From contig CAVTQY010000001.1 of the NCBI GenBank assembly GCA_963736975.1, positions 2,604,001 through 2,668,000 of the forward strand: DNA of 64,000 nucleotides, read 5' to 3'. Made by a program: the position numbers and the translations under genes. This DNA is from CAVTQY01 sp963736975 (GTDB taxonomy: Bacteria > Pseudomonadota > Alphaproteobacteria > Acetobacterales > Acetobacteraceae). Below, one piece after another: positions 18,389 to 27,016 of the stretch; position 1 is the stretch's first letter; each line of letters begins with the position of its first letter. The notes under the pieces are model-generated. The model had not been told where the DNA came from. It made no database searches and saw nothing but the letters and a program-made list of their open reading frames with translations.

Positions 18389-19126
18389 TCAGAACATCGC
18401 CATTCCGCCATTGACATGCAGCGTGGCGCCGGTGACCCACCCGGCCTCTTCGGAGGCGAGATAGACCACCGCGGCGGCCACGTCGGCCGGCTGCCCAAGC
18501 CGGCCAAGCGGGATCGCCTGCATGGCTCGGGCCTTGTTCTGCTCCGACAACGACTCGGTCATCGGCGTTACGATGAACCCCGGTGCCACGACATTCACGG
18601 TGATGCCGCGCGATGCGACCTCTTGTGCGAGCGCCTTGCTGAGCCCGATCAGCCCTGCTTTGGCAGCGGCATAATTCGCCTGGCCGGCATTGCCGGTGGC
18701 GCCCACGATCGAGGCCACGTTGACGATCCGCCCGGCCCGGCGGCGCAGCATGCCGCGCAACGCGCTGCGCGCCAGACGGAACGGCGCGGTCAGATCCACA
18801 TCCAGAACAGCCTGCCAGTCTTCATCGGCCATGCGTAGCGCCAGCATGTCGCGGGTCAGCCCGGCATTGTTCACCAGGATCGCCAGCGGGCCGGCGGCTG
18901 CCTCGGCGCCGGCGACCAGCGCCTCCGGTGCCGCGGGGTCGGCGAGGTCGGCCGGACAAGCATGGGCGTGCTCACCGAGTTCCGCGGCCAGCGCGGCGAG
19001 CGCATCCGCACGCGTACCGGAGAGCACGACGGCGGCGCCCTGCGCGTGCAGCGCCCGCGCAATCGCCGAACCGATGCCGCCGGAGGCGCCGGTCACCAGC
19101 GCCGTCTTGCCATCCAGCCGGAACAT
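18389..19126 (-). CDS. fabG: 3-oxoacyl-ACP reductase
   Basis: 245-residue short-chain dehydrogenase that reduces 3-oxoacyl-ACP with NADPH. It has the nucleotide-binding TGASGGIGSAIARAL, the NNAG motif (ILVNNAGLTRD), catalytic Ser in NVASIVGATGN and the YxxxK pair in ANYAAAKAGLIGLSKAL. The C-terminus ends in TGATLHVNGGMAMF as in FabG. It lies 9 bp after fabD in the fab cluster. Confidence 0.95.
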   Translation of the reverse strand: MFRLDGKTALVTGASGGIGSAIARALHAQGAAVVLSGTRADALAALAAELGEHAHACPADLADPAAPEALVAGAEAAAGPLAILVNNAGLTRDMLALRMADEDWQAVLDVDLTAPFRLARSALRGMLRRRAGRIVNVASIVGATGNAGQANYAAAKAGLIGLSKALAQEVASRGITVNVVAPGFIVTPMTESLSEQNKARAMQAIPLGRLGQPADVAAAVVYLASEEAGWVTGATLHVNGGMAMF

Positions 19127-19135
19127 CCCAGCCCC

Positions 19136-20104
19136 CTACACTGCTTTGAGCACGGCTTCGACCTCGGCCGGTGCGGCTGCCGACAGCACGGCGGCATCGG
19201 GGGCGATCCGCCGCGCCAGACCGCTCAGCACCTTGCCGGCACCGAGCTCGAGGAAGCTGTCCACCCCCAGCGCGAGCATCGCCAGCACACTTTCCCGCCA
19301 GCGCACCGTTGCGGTTACCTGACGGATCAGCAGGTCCCGGATCTCCTCCGGATCGGTCGCCTTGGCGGCGGAGACATTGGCGATCAGCGGCACGACCGGC
19401 GGATGCGGCGGGGTGTCGGCTAGCGCCTCTGCCATCGCCTCGGCTGCGGGTGCCATCAGGGCGCAATGGAACGGGGCCGAGACAGGCAGCAGCATGGCCC
19501 GACGAACGCCGCGGGCCTTGGCGATCTCCACTGCCCGCTCCACCGCCCCGCGATGGCCGGAGATGACCACCTGTCCCCCGCCATTATCGTTCGCCGGTTC
19601 GACGACTTCCTTTTCATGGGTTTCGCTCTCGGGCACCGGCGCCGCTTCCTCGCAGATCCCGGCGACATCGCCCAGCTCCACCCCGATCAGCGCGGCCATC
19701 GCTCCTTCGCCGGCGGGAACCGCCTTCTGCATCGCCTGTCCACGCAAGCGCAGCAGCCGAGCCGCGTCGGCGAGCGTGAAACTCTCCGCCGCTGCCAATG
19801 CACTGTATTCGCCGAGCGAGTGTCCGGCGACCACCGCCGCCTTTTGTTTCAGTCGCCATCCGCCTTCCCGTTCCAGCACGCGCAAGACGGCGAGCGACAT
19901 CGTCATCAGCGCGGGTTGCGCGTTTTCGGTCAGTGTCAGCTCTTCGAGCGGTCCTTCGAACATCAGCCGCGACAGTTTTTGCCGGAGGGTTTCGTCCACT
20001 TCCTGGAATACTTCGCGGGCCGAGGTGAACGCGGCGGCGAGGTCGCGCCCCATGCCGACCGCTTGGCTGCCTTGGCCCGGGAAGACGAAGGCGTGGACCG
20101 GCAT
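19136..20104 (-). CDS. fabD: Malonyl-CoA:ACP transacylase
   Basis: 322-residue acyltransferase that loads malonyl groups onto ACP. The N-terminal FVFPGQGSQAVGMGRDLA, the nucleophilic Ser in GHSLGEYSALAAA and the catalytic His in SAPFHCALMAPAA are present. There is a modest acidic insert around residues 165-180 (PVPESETHEKEVVEPANDNG) not found in short FabD proteins. It is the first gene of the fab cluster. The upstream gap holds a partial REP-like palindrome. Confidence 0.95.
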   Translation of the reverse strand: MPVHAFVFPGQGSQAVGMGRDLAAAFTSAREVFQEVDETLRQKLSRLMFEGPLEELTLTENAQPALMTMSLAVLRVLEREGGWRLKQKAAVVAGHSLGEYSALAAAESFTLADAARLLRLRGQAMQKAVPAGEGAMAALIGVELGDVAGICEEAAPVPESETHEKEVVEPANDNGGGQVVISGHRGAVERAVEIAKARGVRRAMLLPVSAPFHCALMAPAAEAMAEALADTPPHPPVVPLIANVSAAKATDPEEIRDLLIRQVTATVRWRESVLAMLALGVDSFLELGAGKVLSGLARRIAPDAAVLSAAAPAEVEAVLKAV

Positions 20105-20171
20105 GGGTTTCCTCTCGGCGTTTGTGGCGCGGCGGGTTAGCGGCGGCCCACGCCCAAGTCAAACCACTCCC

Positions 20172-20195
20172 CTCCCCCTCCGCTTGCGGGAGGGA
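20172..20195. repeat. REP-like element, degenerate copy 2
   Basis: Only the first hairpin is recognisable (CCCCTCCGCTTGCGGGAGGG, imperfect). It lies between fabD and the cytochrome c gene. It lacks the second hairpin and the GGTGAGGG tail. Confidence 0.45.
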
Positions 20196-20216
20196 CGCGA
20201 AAAGGGCCGCCGCAAA

Positions 20217-21452
20217 TCATTGGACCGAACACACACCCAGCTTGTTTTGGTCCGCCGGATGCCCAGGCACCGGACCCAGCTTGATGCTGGCGAATGATGG
20301 CTGGTCCTGCGTCGGGAACGGTGTGCTTCCGGCAGGATAACAGTTGGACGCGAGCAGGAACGCTATAACGTCCGCATATTGGGTCGGCGACAGAGACCCC
20401 GACGCGTTCAGCGGCATCAACCGGAACACCAAATAACGGATCACCTCCAACGTCCACCCGTTCTGCTGCGAGGTCTTCAGGAAGTCGGTACCGGCGACGG
20501 ATGGAGCGGCCACGCCCTGCAACGTGCTGCCGTGGCAACTTACGCATTTATTGGCGAAGACCTGCGCTCCGGCTTCCGCCTGCGCTTTCGTATAAAGGGT
20601 AGGAAGCCCGCCGGACCCTTCCGCGTGCTGCGCGGCCGGCGATGCGGCCGGCTGTTGCACGGATTGCCCCGGCGCGGCCGAAGCTTGCCGGCATTGCTGG
20701 GCCACAAGCGGTGCCGCGGCGGTATGCAGCACGACAGAGTCGTTTTGCACCGAAAGGTCGGAGGCTCCCGGCGTCTCTTCGAACCTGTAATTCCCCGGAC
20801 GGTTGGGCAGGGTGATCCAGGCGATGTATCCGTCATGCAGGCCATAGGCGGCGGTCGTGGGCGGCGGGGCACAGGCATCCACCTGCCGGGCAGCGCCGGG
20901 CACCCCGAGCACGGTGGTGGCGAGCGCGCCCTGAAGGCCGCCGAGCACGCCGGTTTCGCTGCTGCGTCCCTCCGCGACCTGCAGATAAACAAGGGCACGA
21001 GAGTTGGCGTATTGCCAGTCCATCAACTCATGCGCCCGCACGCCATCACGCAACTGGGCTACAGCCGCGCGCATGGTTGCCTCCGCGCCGCGCAGGGGCG
21101 CGGCCCAGACCGGCGTTTCCTTGCGGTCGAGCAGATGGTCGATATGGCCGATGCTGCCCTGCGCGTCGCCGGGATTGCCTGCCGGGGCGACGTAATCCGT
21201 CCCGCTTGCGCCTTCGAGTACGTTGATTGCCCGCTGGCTGGCGCGGTGATAATCGTTGCGATTGGTCGAGAAGCTGGCCTCGGTCTGCACCAACTCGTTG
21301 ATCGCGGCACGCAGATCGTTCAGCGCGGCCATCGCTGCCTGGTGGTCGTCTGCCTGCGCCGCGCGAGACGGCACCGGGCGCCACACAAGCGCGGCAAAGA
21401 GAAAAGCCGCCGGTCCGACGATCCGGACCGGCGCGGAGAAACGGAACGGCAT
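20217..21452 (-). CDS. Periplasmic c-type cytochrome domain protein
   Basis: 411 residues from an ATG at 21452. A signal peptide (VGPAAFLFAALVW then SRAAQA) leads into a helical region of unknown fold, residues 35-260. A C-terminal mono-heme cytochrome c domain follows with heme site CVSCHG and probable distal Met in FRLMPLNASG. The gene starts 10 bp after the PQQ dehydrogenase on the same strand. It probably accepts electrons from that enzyme. The large N-terminal domain is not a classic cytochrome c partner; a search would be needed to name it. Confidence 0.8.
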   Translation of the reverse strand: MPFRFSAPVRIVGPAAFLFAALVWRPVPSRAAQADDHQAAMAALNDLRAAINELVQTEASFSTNRNDYHRASQRAINVLEGASGTDYVAPAGNPGDAQGSIGHIDHLLDRKETPVWAAPLRGAEATMRAAVAQLRDGVRAHELMDWQYANSRALVYLQVAEGRSSETGVLGGLQGALATTVLGVPGAARQVDACAPPPTTAAYGLHDGYIAWITLPNRPGNYRFEETPGASDLSVQNDSVVLHTAAAPLVAQQCRQASAAPGQSVQQPAASPAAQHAEGSGGLPTLYTKAQAEAGAQVFANKCVSCHGSTLQGVAAPSVAGTDFLKTSQQNGWTLEVIRYLVFRLMPLNASGSLSPTQYADVIAFLLASNCYPAGSTPFPTQDQPSFASIKLGPVPGHPADQNKLGVCSVQ

Positions 21453-21462
21453 CAGAATCCTG

Positions 21463-23157
21463 CTATTTGAGGCTGAACGCACTGATGATTGCCGGCATGC
21501 CGGGATTGTCCGGCAGTTCGGGGATTTTGGCATTTCCGGCAGTGCCGGACGCCACGACGATGTACTCCTTGCCGTTCGCCTCATAAGCTTCGCTCGGCGC
21601 CTGGATGTAGGAACCGGTGTCGTAGCTCCACAGGACGTTACCGGTTTTGGTGTCGAAGGCGTTTTCGACGCCGCCGAGATTGCCGGAGAACACCAGGCCG
21701 GAGGCGGTTACCAGCGCCCCGCCATAGTTCGGCAGGTTGAAATTATGGCGCCAATTGAAGATGCCATTGGAGACGTCGATCGCGTTCATCTGCCCGGTGT
21801 TGGGTCCAACCAGCTTCGGGAAAGCGCCGCCGATATAGAACTGTCCGGCGATGTACACGGCCTCCTTATCGGCAGTCCAGAAGCCGCATTCGTTCTGGCT
21901 CGGCAGGAAAACCGTGTTGGTGGCCGGATCGTAGGCGCCGCCCTGGTACTCGATGCCGCCCAGCGTATTGGGGCAAGCGATGTTGCCTTCGACGGTCGGG
22001 GCGTTTTCCTGTCCCTTCTGGAAGGCGGCCGCCGTATGGTCCACCAGCTCGCCGGTGTTCGCATCCACGATCCAGAAATTGCCGGCCTTGTCACCGGTGG
22101 CGACCAGCTTGCGTTCGTCGTTGCCAACTTTGCCGGTGAACAGGATCGGCTGCATCGGCGGATCCCAGTCATGCGTATCGTGCGGGATGAACTGGTGATA
22201 CCATTTCATCTTCGGCTGCTGTCCTGAAAGATCCAGCGCGATCATCGAATCGGTATAGAGGTTCGCGCCCTCGCGCGCCGTGCCCAGAAAGTCCGGACAG
22301 GGATTGCCGACATTGAGATAAAGCGTCTGCGTCGCGGTATCGATGGTCGCTCCACCCCAGGTGGCGCCGCAGCCGCGCTTCCAGGAATCGCCGGCCCATG
22401 TGTCGTGGCCGGGCTCGCTGGGGCCGGGGATGGTTTCATATTCCCATATACGGTGACCGTCTTTCGGATCGAACGCTGTGATGTAGCCGATCCCGCCCCA
22501 GTCCCCGTTCGATACGCCGAGCAGCAGCATGTCCTGGTTGGTGTTGGGATCGTGGTACGGCACCGGCGCCATGGTGTAGAACGAGTTCGACGTATCGTGC
22601 ACGGCGACGATGTCCCACACTTTCTGTCCGTTCTCGGCGTTCAGCGCCATCAGATGCCCATCCAGGGTGCCGATATACACGTTGCCGTCGAGCAGCCCGA
22701 TGCCGCGATTGGCAGCGAAGGCGATGACATGCGGGTTGTTCGTCACCTCCCATTTCAGCTTCCCGGTTGCCGCATCCAGCGCATAGACATGATCGTGCGC
22801 CGAGGTGACATACATCGTTCCGTGCCAGACGATCGGCGAGGTCTCCAGCGGGCCGCTGTCGTCCATCTGGAACTTCCAGGCCAGCGTCAGCCCACGGACA
22901 TTCTCGGGGGTTATCTCGGTGGCGCCGCTGTAGTGATTGCCGGTGTAACTTTTGGCCGGCAGGATCCAGTCGGCATTATCGGCGGCGGCGTTGACGAAGT
23001 CCTGCGGGCTCGGGGTGTTCATCGCCATGCCCTGTGTCGCCGCGCCTGGCGATGGCTGCGTCGTCTGCGCCGTGGCGCCGGAGGCCGCGGACAGGACAAG
23101 GCCGACCGCCAGCGGCAGCAGGACCGATCCAGACTCCAACAAGTCACGAAGTTTCAT
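21463..23157 (-). CDS. PQQ-dependent alcohol dehydrogenase, periplasmic
   Basis: 564 residues: signal peptide with ASGATAQ cleavage region, then an eight-bladed beta-propeller. PQQ-type blade motifs include ETSPIVWHGTMYVTSAHDHV, ALDAATGKLKW and ALVTASGLVFSGN. The catalytic Asp region reads PHDTHDWDPPMQ, giving an Asp two residues after the probable catalytic Asp. The adjacent Cys-Cys pair expected before NRG in methanol and ethanol dehydrogenases is absent (IAFAANRG). GGAGGGAG precedes the ATG. The linked cytochrome c gene suggests a periplasmic respiratory oxidation. The alcohol substrate is unknown. Confidence 0.85.
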   Translation of the reverse strand: MKLRDLLESGSVLLPLAVGLVLSAASGATAQTTQPSPGAATQGMAMNTPSPQDFVNAAADNADWILPAKSYTGNHYSGATEITPENVRGLTLAWKFQMDDSGPLETSPIVWHGTMYVTSAHDHVYALDAATGKLKWEVTNNPHVIAFAANRGIGLLDGNVYIGTLDGHLMALNAENGQKVWDIVAVHDTSNSFYTMAPVPYHDPNTNQDMLLLGVSNGDWGGIGYITAFDPKDGHRIWEYETIPGPSEPGHDTWAGDSWKRGCGATWGGATIDTATQTLYLNVGNPCPDFLGTAREGANLYTDSMIALDLSGQQPKMKWYHQFIPHDTHDWDPPMQPILFTGKVGNDERKLVATGDKAGNFWIVDANTGELVDHTAAAFQKGQENAPTVEGNIACPNTLGGIEYQGGAYDPATNTVFLPSQNECGFWTADKEAVYIAGQFYIGGAFPKLVGPNTGQMNAIDVSNGIFNWRHNFNLPNYGGALVTASGLVFSGNLGGVENAFDTKTGNVLWSYDTGSYIQAPSEAYEANGKEYIVVASGTAGNAKIPELPDNPGMPAIISAFSLK

Positions 23158-23296
23158 CGCGCTCCCTCCAATGCAATTAGCGATTGCTCTTGATCATTGT
23201 CATGGCGCCGCGTGTGCATCGCGCGGTGTTTGAACCAGTGCAACGTTTCGGGGCAACCGGCCAGTCACCTGGGCGTGAGCCATGTAAATTCCCCGC

Positions 23297-23325
23297 TTGC
23301 CCGTACCGGCGATCCGTGCTTTACG
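23297..23325 (+). promoter_or_regulatory. Possible sigma-70 promoter of the rpsF operon
   Basis: TTGCCC and TTTACG are spaced by 17 bases and lie about 78 bases before the rpsF start. The match to the -10 box is weak. The leader between them is GC-rich and can fold around GGGGGCGGCGG and CCCCGG. Regulation by S6:S18 binding is known for other bacteria but cannot be shown here. Confidence 0.3.
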
Positions 23326-23402
23326 CCCCGCTTCCCTGCCGGGGGCGGCGGCTCGTCCCCGGCTATGCCCGTTTGGGCCTCCAGCCAGAGGGAGACTGAC
23401 CA

Positions 23403-23867
23403 GTGCCGCTCTATGAATGCGTGCTCATCGCTCGCAACGATGTCACGCAGCAACAGGTTGATGCGATCGCCGACAACATCGCGAGCCAGCTCGAGGCTGA
23501 GGGCGGCGGCGTCAAGAAACGTGAGTACTGGGGCCTGCGCGGCTTGGCCTACCGGATCAAGAAGAACCGTAAGGGCCACTATATGCTGCTCGGGCTCGAC
23601 GCTAAGCCCGCCTTCATCACCGAAATGGAGCGCCAGCTTCGTCTAAATGAAGACATGCTGCGTTTCATGACGCTGCGCGTGAACGAGATCGAGGAGGCTC
23701 CCTCGGCCATTCTATCGCGCAAATCCGACGAGCGAGAGCGCACCTTCCGCGGACCGCGCCCCGCCGGACGCTTCGATTCCGGACGCCGCCGCGGCTATGA
23801 CGACCGTGAGGAATTCCGCGCCCGCGAAGGCGCTCTGGACGATTTCCGCGCCGGAGTCGAGGAGTAG
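23403..23867 (+). CDS. rpsF: 30S ribosomal protein S6
   Basis: 154-residue small-subunit protein with the S6 core (LYECVLIARNDVTQQQVDAI, then the KKREYWGLRGLAYRIKKNRK strand) in the first 100 residues. An Arg-rich tail (GPRPAGRFDSGRRRGYDDRE), typical of alphaproteobacteria, follows. The start is GTG at 23403, with GAGGGAG upstream. First gene of the rpsF-rpsR-rplI operon, 3 bp before rpsR. Confidence 0.97.
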   Translation: MPLYECVLIARNDVTQQQVDAIADNIASQLEAEGGGVKKREYWGLRGLAYRIKKNRKGHYMLLGLDAKPAFITEMERQLRLNEDMLRFMTLRVNEIEEAPSAILSRKSDERERTFRGPRPAGRFDSGRRRGYDDREEFRAREGALDDFRAGVEE

Positions 23868-23870
23868 CCT

Positions 23871-24146
23871 ATGTCCGACACCACCGAAATCAATCCCGCC
23901 GCCCGGCGGGCCGCAGTCGGCGCGCGCCGGCCATTCTATCGCCGCCGCAAGTCCTGCCCGTTCTCTGGTCCCAACGCGCCGAAGATCGACTATAAGGATG
24001 TCCGGCTGCTGTCGCGCTTCCTGTCGGAACGCGGCAAGATCGTGCCGTCGCGCATCACCGCGGTTTCGGCCAAGCGCCAGCGCGAGCTCGCTTTGGCGAT
24101 CAAGCGTGCGCGCTTCCTGGCCCTGCTGCCCTACATCGTGACCTGA
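23871..24146 (+). CDS. rpsR: 30S ribosomal protein S18
   Basis: 91 residues. It pairs with S6 on the platform of the small subunit. It contains RRPFYRRRKSCPFSG, IDYKDVRLLSRFLSERGKI and the C-terminal KRQRELALAIKRARFLALLP, all family hallmarks. A single Cys remains in the KSCPF segment. Located between rpsF and rplI with 3-bp and 11-bp gaps. Confidence 0.97.
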   Translation: MSDTTEINPAARRAAVGARRPFYRRRKSCPFSGPNAPKIDYKDVRLLSRFLSERGKIVPSRITAVSAKRQRELALAIKRARFLALLPYIVT

Positions 24147-24157
24147 CGGAGGCCGCC

Positions 24158-24724
24158 ATGCCGGCTGTGGAACTCATTCTGCTGCAGCGTGTCGAGCATC
24201 TCGGCCAGATGGGCGAGGTGGTCAAAGTCAAGCCAGGTTACGCGCGCAACTATCTGCTGCCGCAGAAGAAGGCGATGCGCGCGACGAAGGACAACCGGGC
24301 GCGGTTCGAGGAGCAGCGTACCCAGCTCGAAGCGCAGAACCTGCGGCGCCGCGAGGAAGCGGAACGCGTCGCCGAGCGTGTCGGCGGGCTGTCCGTCGTG
24401 ATCATCCGCCAGGCCGGCGAGTCCGGCAGCCTGTATGGATCGGTGTCCGCCCGCGACGTCGCCGAGGCCGCGACCACGGCGGGTCTCACGATCGACCGCC
24501 AACAGGTGGTGCTGAACCACCCGATCAAGACGCTGGGCCTGGCGCCGGTGCGCGTGGTGCTGCATCCGGAGGTGTCGATCCCGGTGATGGTCAACGTCGC
24601 GCGCAGCCTCGATGAGGCGGAGAAGCAGGCGCGCGGCGAGCGGGTGGGCGAGCAGGCTGAGGAGCAGCCCGAGATCGATGCGGCTGGATTATTCGAACCC
24701 GGCGCCGAGCAGCCGGGCGTGTAG
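24158..24724 (+). CDS. rplI: 50S ribosomal protein L9
   Basis: 188 residues. The N-terminal rRNA-binding domain (ELILLQRVEHLGQMGEVVKV, KPGYARNYLLPQKKA) joins by a long helix to the C-terminal domain (SGSLYGSVSARDVAEA). An acidic tail of about 35 residues extends beyond the usual end. ACGGAGG lies before the ATG. Last gene of the ribosomal operon and convergent with nadK 20 bp away. Confidence 0.96.
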   Translation: MPAVELILLQRVEHLGQMGEVVKVKPGYARNYLLPQKKAMRATKDNRARFEEQRTQLEAQNLRRREEAERVAERVGGLSVVIIRQAGESGSLYGSVSARDVAEAATTAGLTIDRQQVVLNHPIKTLGLAPVRVVLHPEVSIPVMVNVARSLDEAEKQARGERVGEQAEEQPEIDAAGLFEPGAEQPGV

Positions 24725-24744
24725 CCGCCGCCACTCGCGCGCGG

Positions 24745-25572
24745 CTATACGGTGAACTGCTCCGCGATGATGCGTTCGGACAGTCCCTGATCGGGGTCGA
24801 ACAACACCGTCACGCTGACATTCCGATCCTCGCACACTGAAACCGATGTGACATCGCGCACTTCGGTAGAATCCGCCACCGCAGCGACCGGACGTTTATC
24901 GACCTCCAGAATGTCGAATAGCACCTCAGCCGTGCTGGGCAGCAGCGCGCCGCGCCACCGCCGCGGGCGAAACGCGCTGATCGGAGTCATCGGCAACAAA
25001 TTGGCCGAAAGCGGCACGATGGGCCCGTGCGCCGACAGGTTATAGGCGGTCGAGCCGGCCGGTGTTGACACCAGCACGCCGTCGCAGATCAACTCCGGCA
25101 GGCGCACCCGCCCATCCACCGTGATGCGTATCTTGGCTGCCTGCGCAAGCTGACGCAGCAGGCTGACCTCGTTGAACGCCAGCGCCTCCTCCTGGGCGCC
25201 GCTGACGGTCACCGCATGCATGCGCAACGGGTGCAGCACCGCGGCCTGAGCGGCGGCCAGGCGTTCCAGCAGCCCATCCTCGCGGAACGGGTTCATCAGG
25301 AAGCCGACGGAACCGCAGTTCATCCCATAGACGGGAACCGGTCGGGTCAGCACGCGGTGCAGGATCTGCAGCATGAAGCCGTCGCCGCCCAACGGCACCA
25401 CGACTGCGGCCGAACCGAAATCGCAGTCGCCGTAGTGTGCCTTGAGCCGCTGCGCCGCTTCTTGTGCCGGTCCGGTGGGCGCCGCCACGAATGTTATCTC
25501 GCCCGCCTGGACCGCCAGGGGCCGGATTGCCGCGGCGCCAGCCTCCAGCGCCGGCGCGCTCAGGTCAGGCAA
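24745..25572 (-). CDS. nadK: NAD kinase
   Basis: About 275 residues. It phosphorylates NAD to NADP. The GGDG motif (VPLGGDGFMLQ), the NAD-binding YGMNCGSVGFLMN, AFNEVSLLR and STPAGSTAYNLSAHGPIVP are all present. The start is uncertain: a TTG at 25572 overlaps the nitrilase stop by 8 bases and gives a reasonable lead. Longer readings run into the upstream gene with unlikely composition. Convergent with rplI. Confidence 0.9.
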   Translation of the reverse strand: MPDLSAPALEAGAAAIRPLAVQAGEITFVAAPTGPAQEAAQRLKAHYGDCDFGSAAVVVPLGGDGFMLQILHRVLTRPVPVYGMNCGSVGFLMNPFREDGLLERLAAAQAAVLHPLRMHAVTVSGAQEEALAFNEVSLLRQLAQAAKIRITVDGRVRLPELICDGVLVSTPAGSTAYNLSAHGPIVPLSANLLPMTPISAFRPRRWRGALLPSTAEVLFDILEVDKRPVAAVADSTEVRDVTSVSVCEDRNVSVTVLFDPDQGLSERIIAEQFTV

Positions 25573-26403
25573 GCCGTCGATGCTCCAGCACGGGCATGTC
25601 GCGGCGCACGCGGACGGTGAGGTCCGGATCGATGCGCGCGGTGGCCCAGCCGGTGCCGTCCGACGTCTGCGCAACCACGTGGCCCCAGGGATTGCAGATC
25701 ATCGAGTGGCCATAGGTGAAGCGCGGCTCGTTCCTGGCGCCGTCGAGGTGCTGGCCCCAAGTCGCGGCGGCGACCATCCAACATTGCGTCTCGATCGCGC
25801 GGGCGCGGATCAGCGGTTCCCAATGGTCCTTACCGGTCTGCAAGGTGAAGGCCGAGGGCAGGAAGATCACCTCGGCGCCGGCACGACGCAGCGCCAGGAA
25901 CAGCTCCGGGAAGCGGACGTCGTAGCAGATCGCAAGGCCCAGCCGCGTCCCGTCGGCCTCGCAGGTCACAACATCATCGCCCGCACCGTAGGTGTTGCTC
26001 TCCCGGTAGCCGGTGCCGTCGGGGGCGACGATGTCGAACAGATGGATCTTGCGGTAGCGCGCGATCTCGGCGCCATCCGGGCCGAACACCACGGTGGTGT
26101 TGAACAGCTTTTCGCCCGCCCGCTCGGCCAGTGAGCCGCCATGCACGTGGATGTTTCCCCCCGCGCGACCTCGCGCAGGAACTCGTAGGCCGCCCCGCCG
26201 GATTGATTCGAGCCGGCCGGCGGCAGCACCTCGGCCTGCGCGAATTTCTCGGCCCGTGGCCCGCCAAGGCAGGTCCACATCTCCGGCAGGCTGACGAGGT
26301 CCGGGCGGTCGGCGCTTACCGCCTGGTCGATCAGCCGCCCCGCCTGGGCGATATTCGCCTGCTTGTCCGCGCCCGGATTCATCTGCACGACGCTGAGGCG
26401 CAC
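25565..26403 (-). CDS. Carbon-nitrogen hydrolase, nitrilase superfamily (frameshifted)
   Basis: About 279 residues after restoring one base. The Glu-Lys-Cys triad is visible: Glu in LVSLPEMWTC, Lys in RYRKIHLFDI and Cys in LGLAICYDVRFPELF. The frame breaks in a run of six C at 26157-26162 (G on the coding strand); a seventh gives VARGGNIHVHGGSLAERAG. Sequence style fits the Nit/omega-amidase group that hydrolyses deaminated glutathione or alpha-ketoglutaramate. It overlaps nadK by 8 bases. Exact substrate not determined. Confidence 0.82.
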
Positions 26404-26470
26404 GCTGGGGCTCCCATGCTTTTCGGCCGTCCGGGAGAAAAGCGGAAGCGCTGCCGGTTAGCAACCGGGG

Positions 26471-26887
26471 TCAGGTATTATGCGGCCAGTCGAGGCGCGG
26501 TTCCGTGCGGTCCGGCCGGCGCGCACCGCGCGGGATGCTGGACGGCGGCGGCGCTCCACGCTCGCGCATTTCCATCTCGTGGGCCGGCGGTGGAATCGGC
26601 GGGCGGGTGGTCACCGGAGTCCGCCGCGGCAACCCGACATGTTCCGGTGTCGTATAGACCTCGTCGAACTCCACGGCCCGCACCAACTCGGGCAGCCGCA
26701 GCGACAGCGTCCTGATCTCGGCGTGAATCTCGTCGAGTCGCGCCTCCAGGCCGTCCAGCCGCGCCTTCACGCCGATCACGCTGAACGGCACCAGCAGGAA
26801 AGCGAGGCCCCACAACAAGGTGGGCACAAGCAGCACGAGCGGCACCCACCATGGCAGCCAATCGGGCAGATTGAAGGGGAGCGTCAT
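26471..26887 (-). CDS. Small membrane-anchored hypothetical protein
   Basis: 138 residues from the ATG at 26887. One long hydrophobic stretch (WWVPLVLLVPTLLWGLAFLL and on, about residues 10-40) is followed by a predicted coiled coil (DGLEARLDEIHAEIRTLSLR) and a Pro/Arg-rich tail. It is probably an inner-membrane protein with a cytoplasmic helical stalk. No family recognised. The gene precedes the nitrilase on the same strand by about 70 bp. Confidence 0.6.
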   Translation of the reverse strand: MTLPFNLPDWLPWWVPLVLLVPTLLWGLAFLLVPFSVIGVKARLDGLEARLDEIHAEIRTLSLRLPELVRAVEFDEVYTTPEHVGLPRRTPVTTRPPIPPPAHEMEMRERGAPPPSSIPRGARRPDRTEPRLDWPHNT

Positions 26888-27016
26888 GCGCGCAAGCCTA
26901 GCACCCGACGCCGACAACGATCCATCGCTCGTGACAAGTGGATACGTCGTTTCATCTCTGGATTTCACCATCGAGCCGTGTCAAAGCCTTCGCCGTTCGC
27001 AGAAGCTGGTACATGC

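Noticed and set aside
20379..21470. Plus-strand frame opposite the cytochrome c gene
   Set aside because: No motifs; the opposite strand has signal peptide and heme site.
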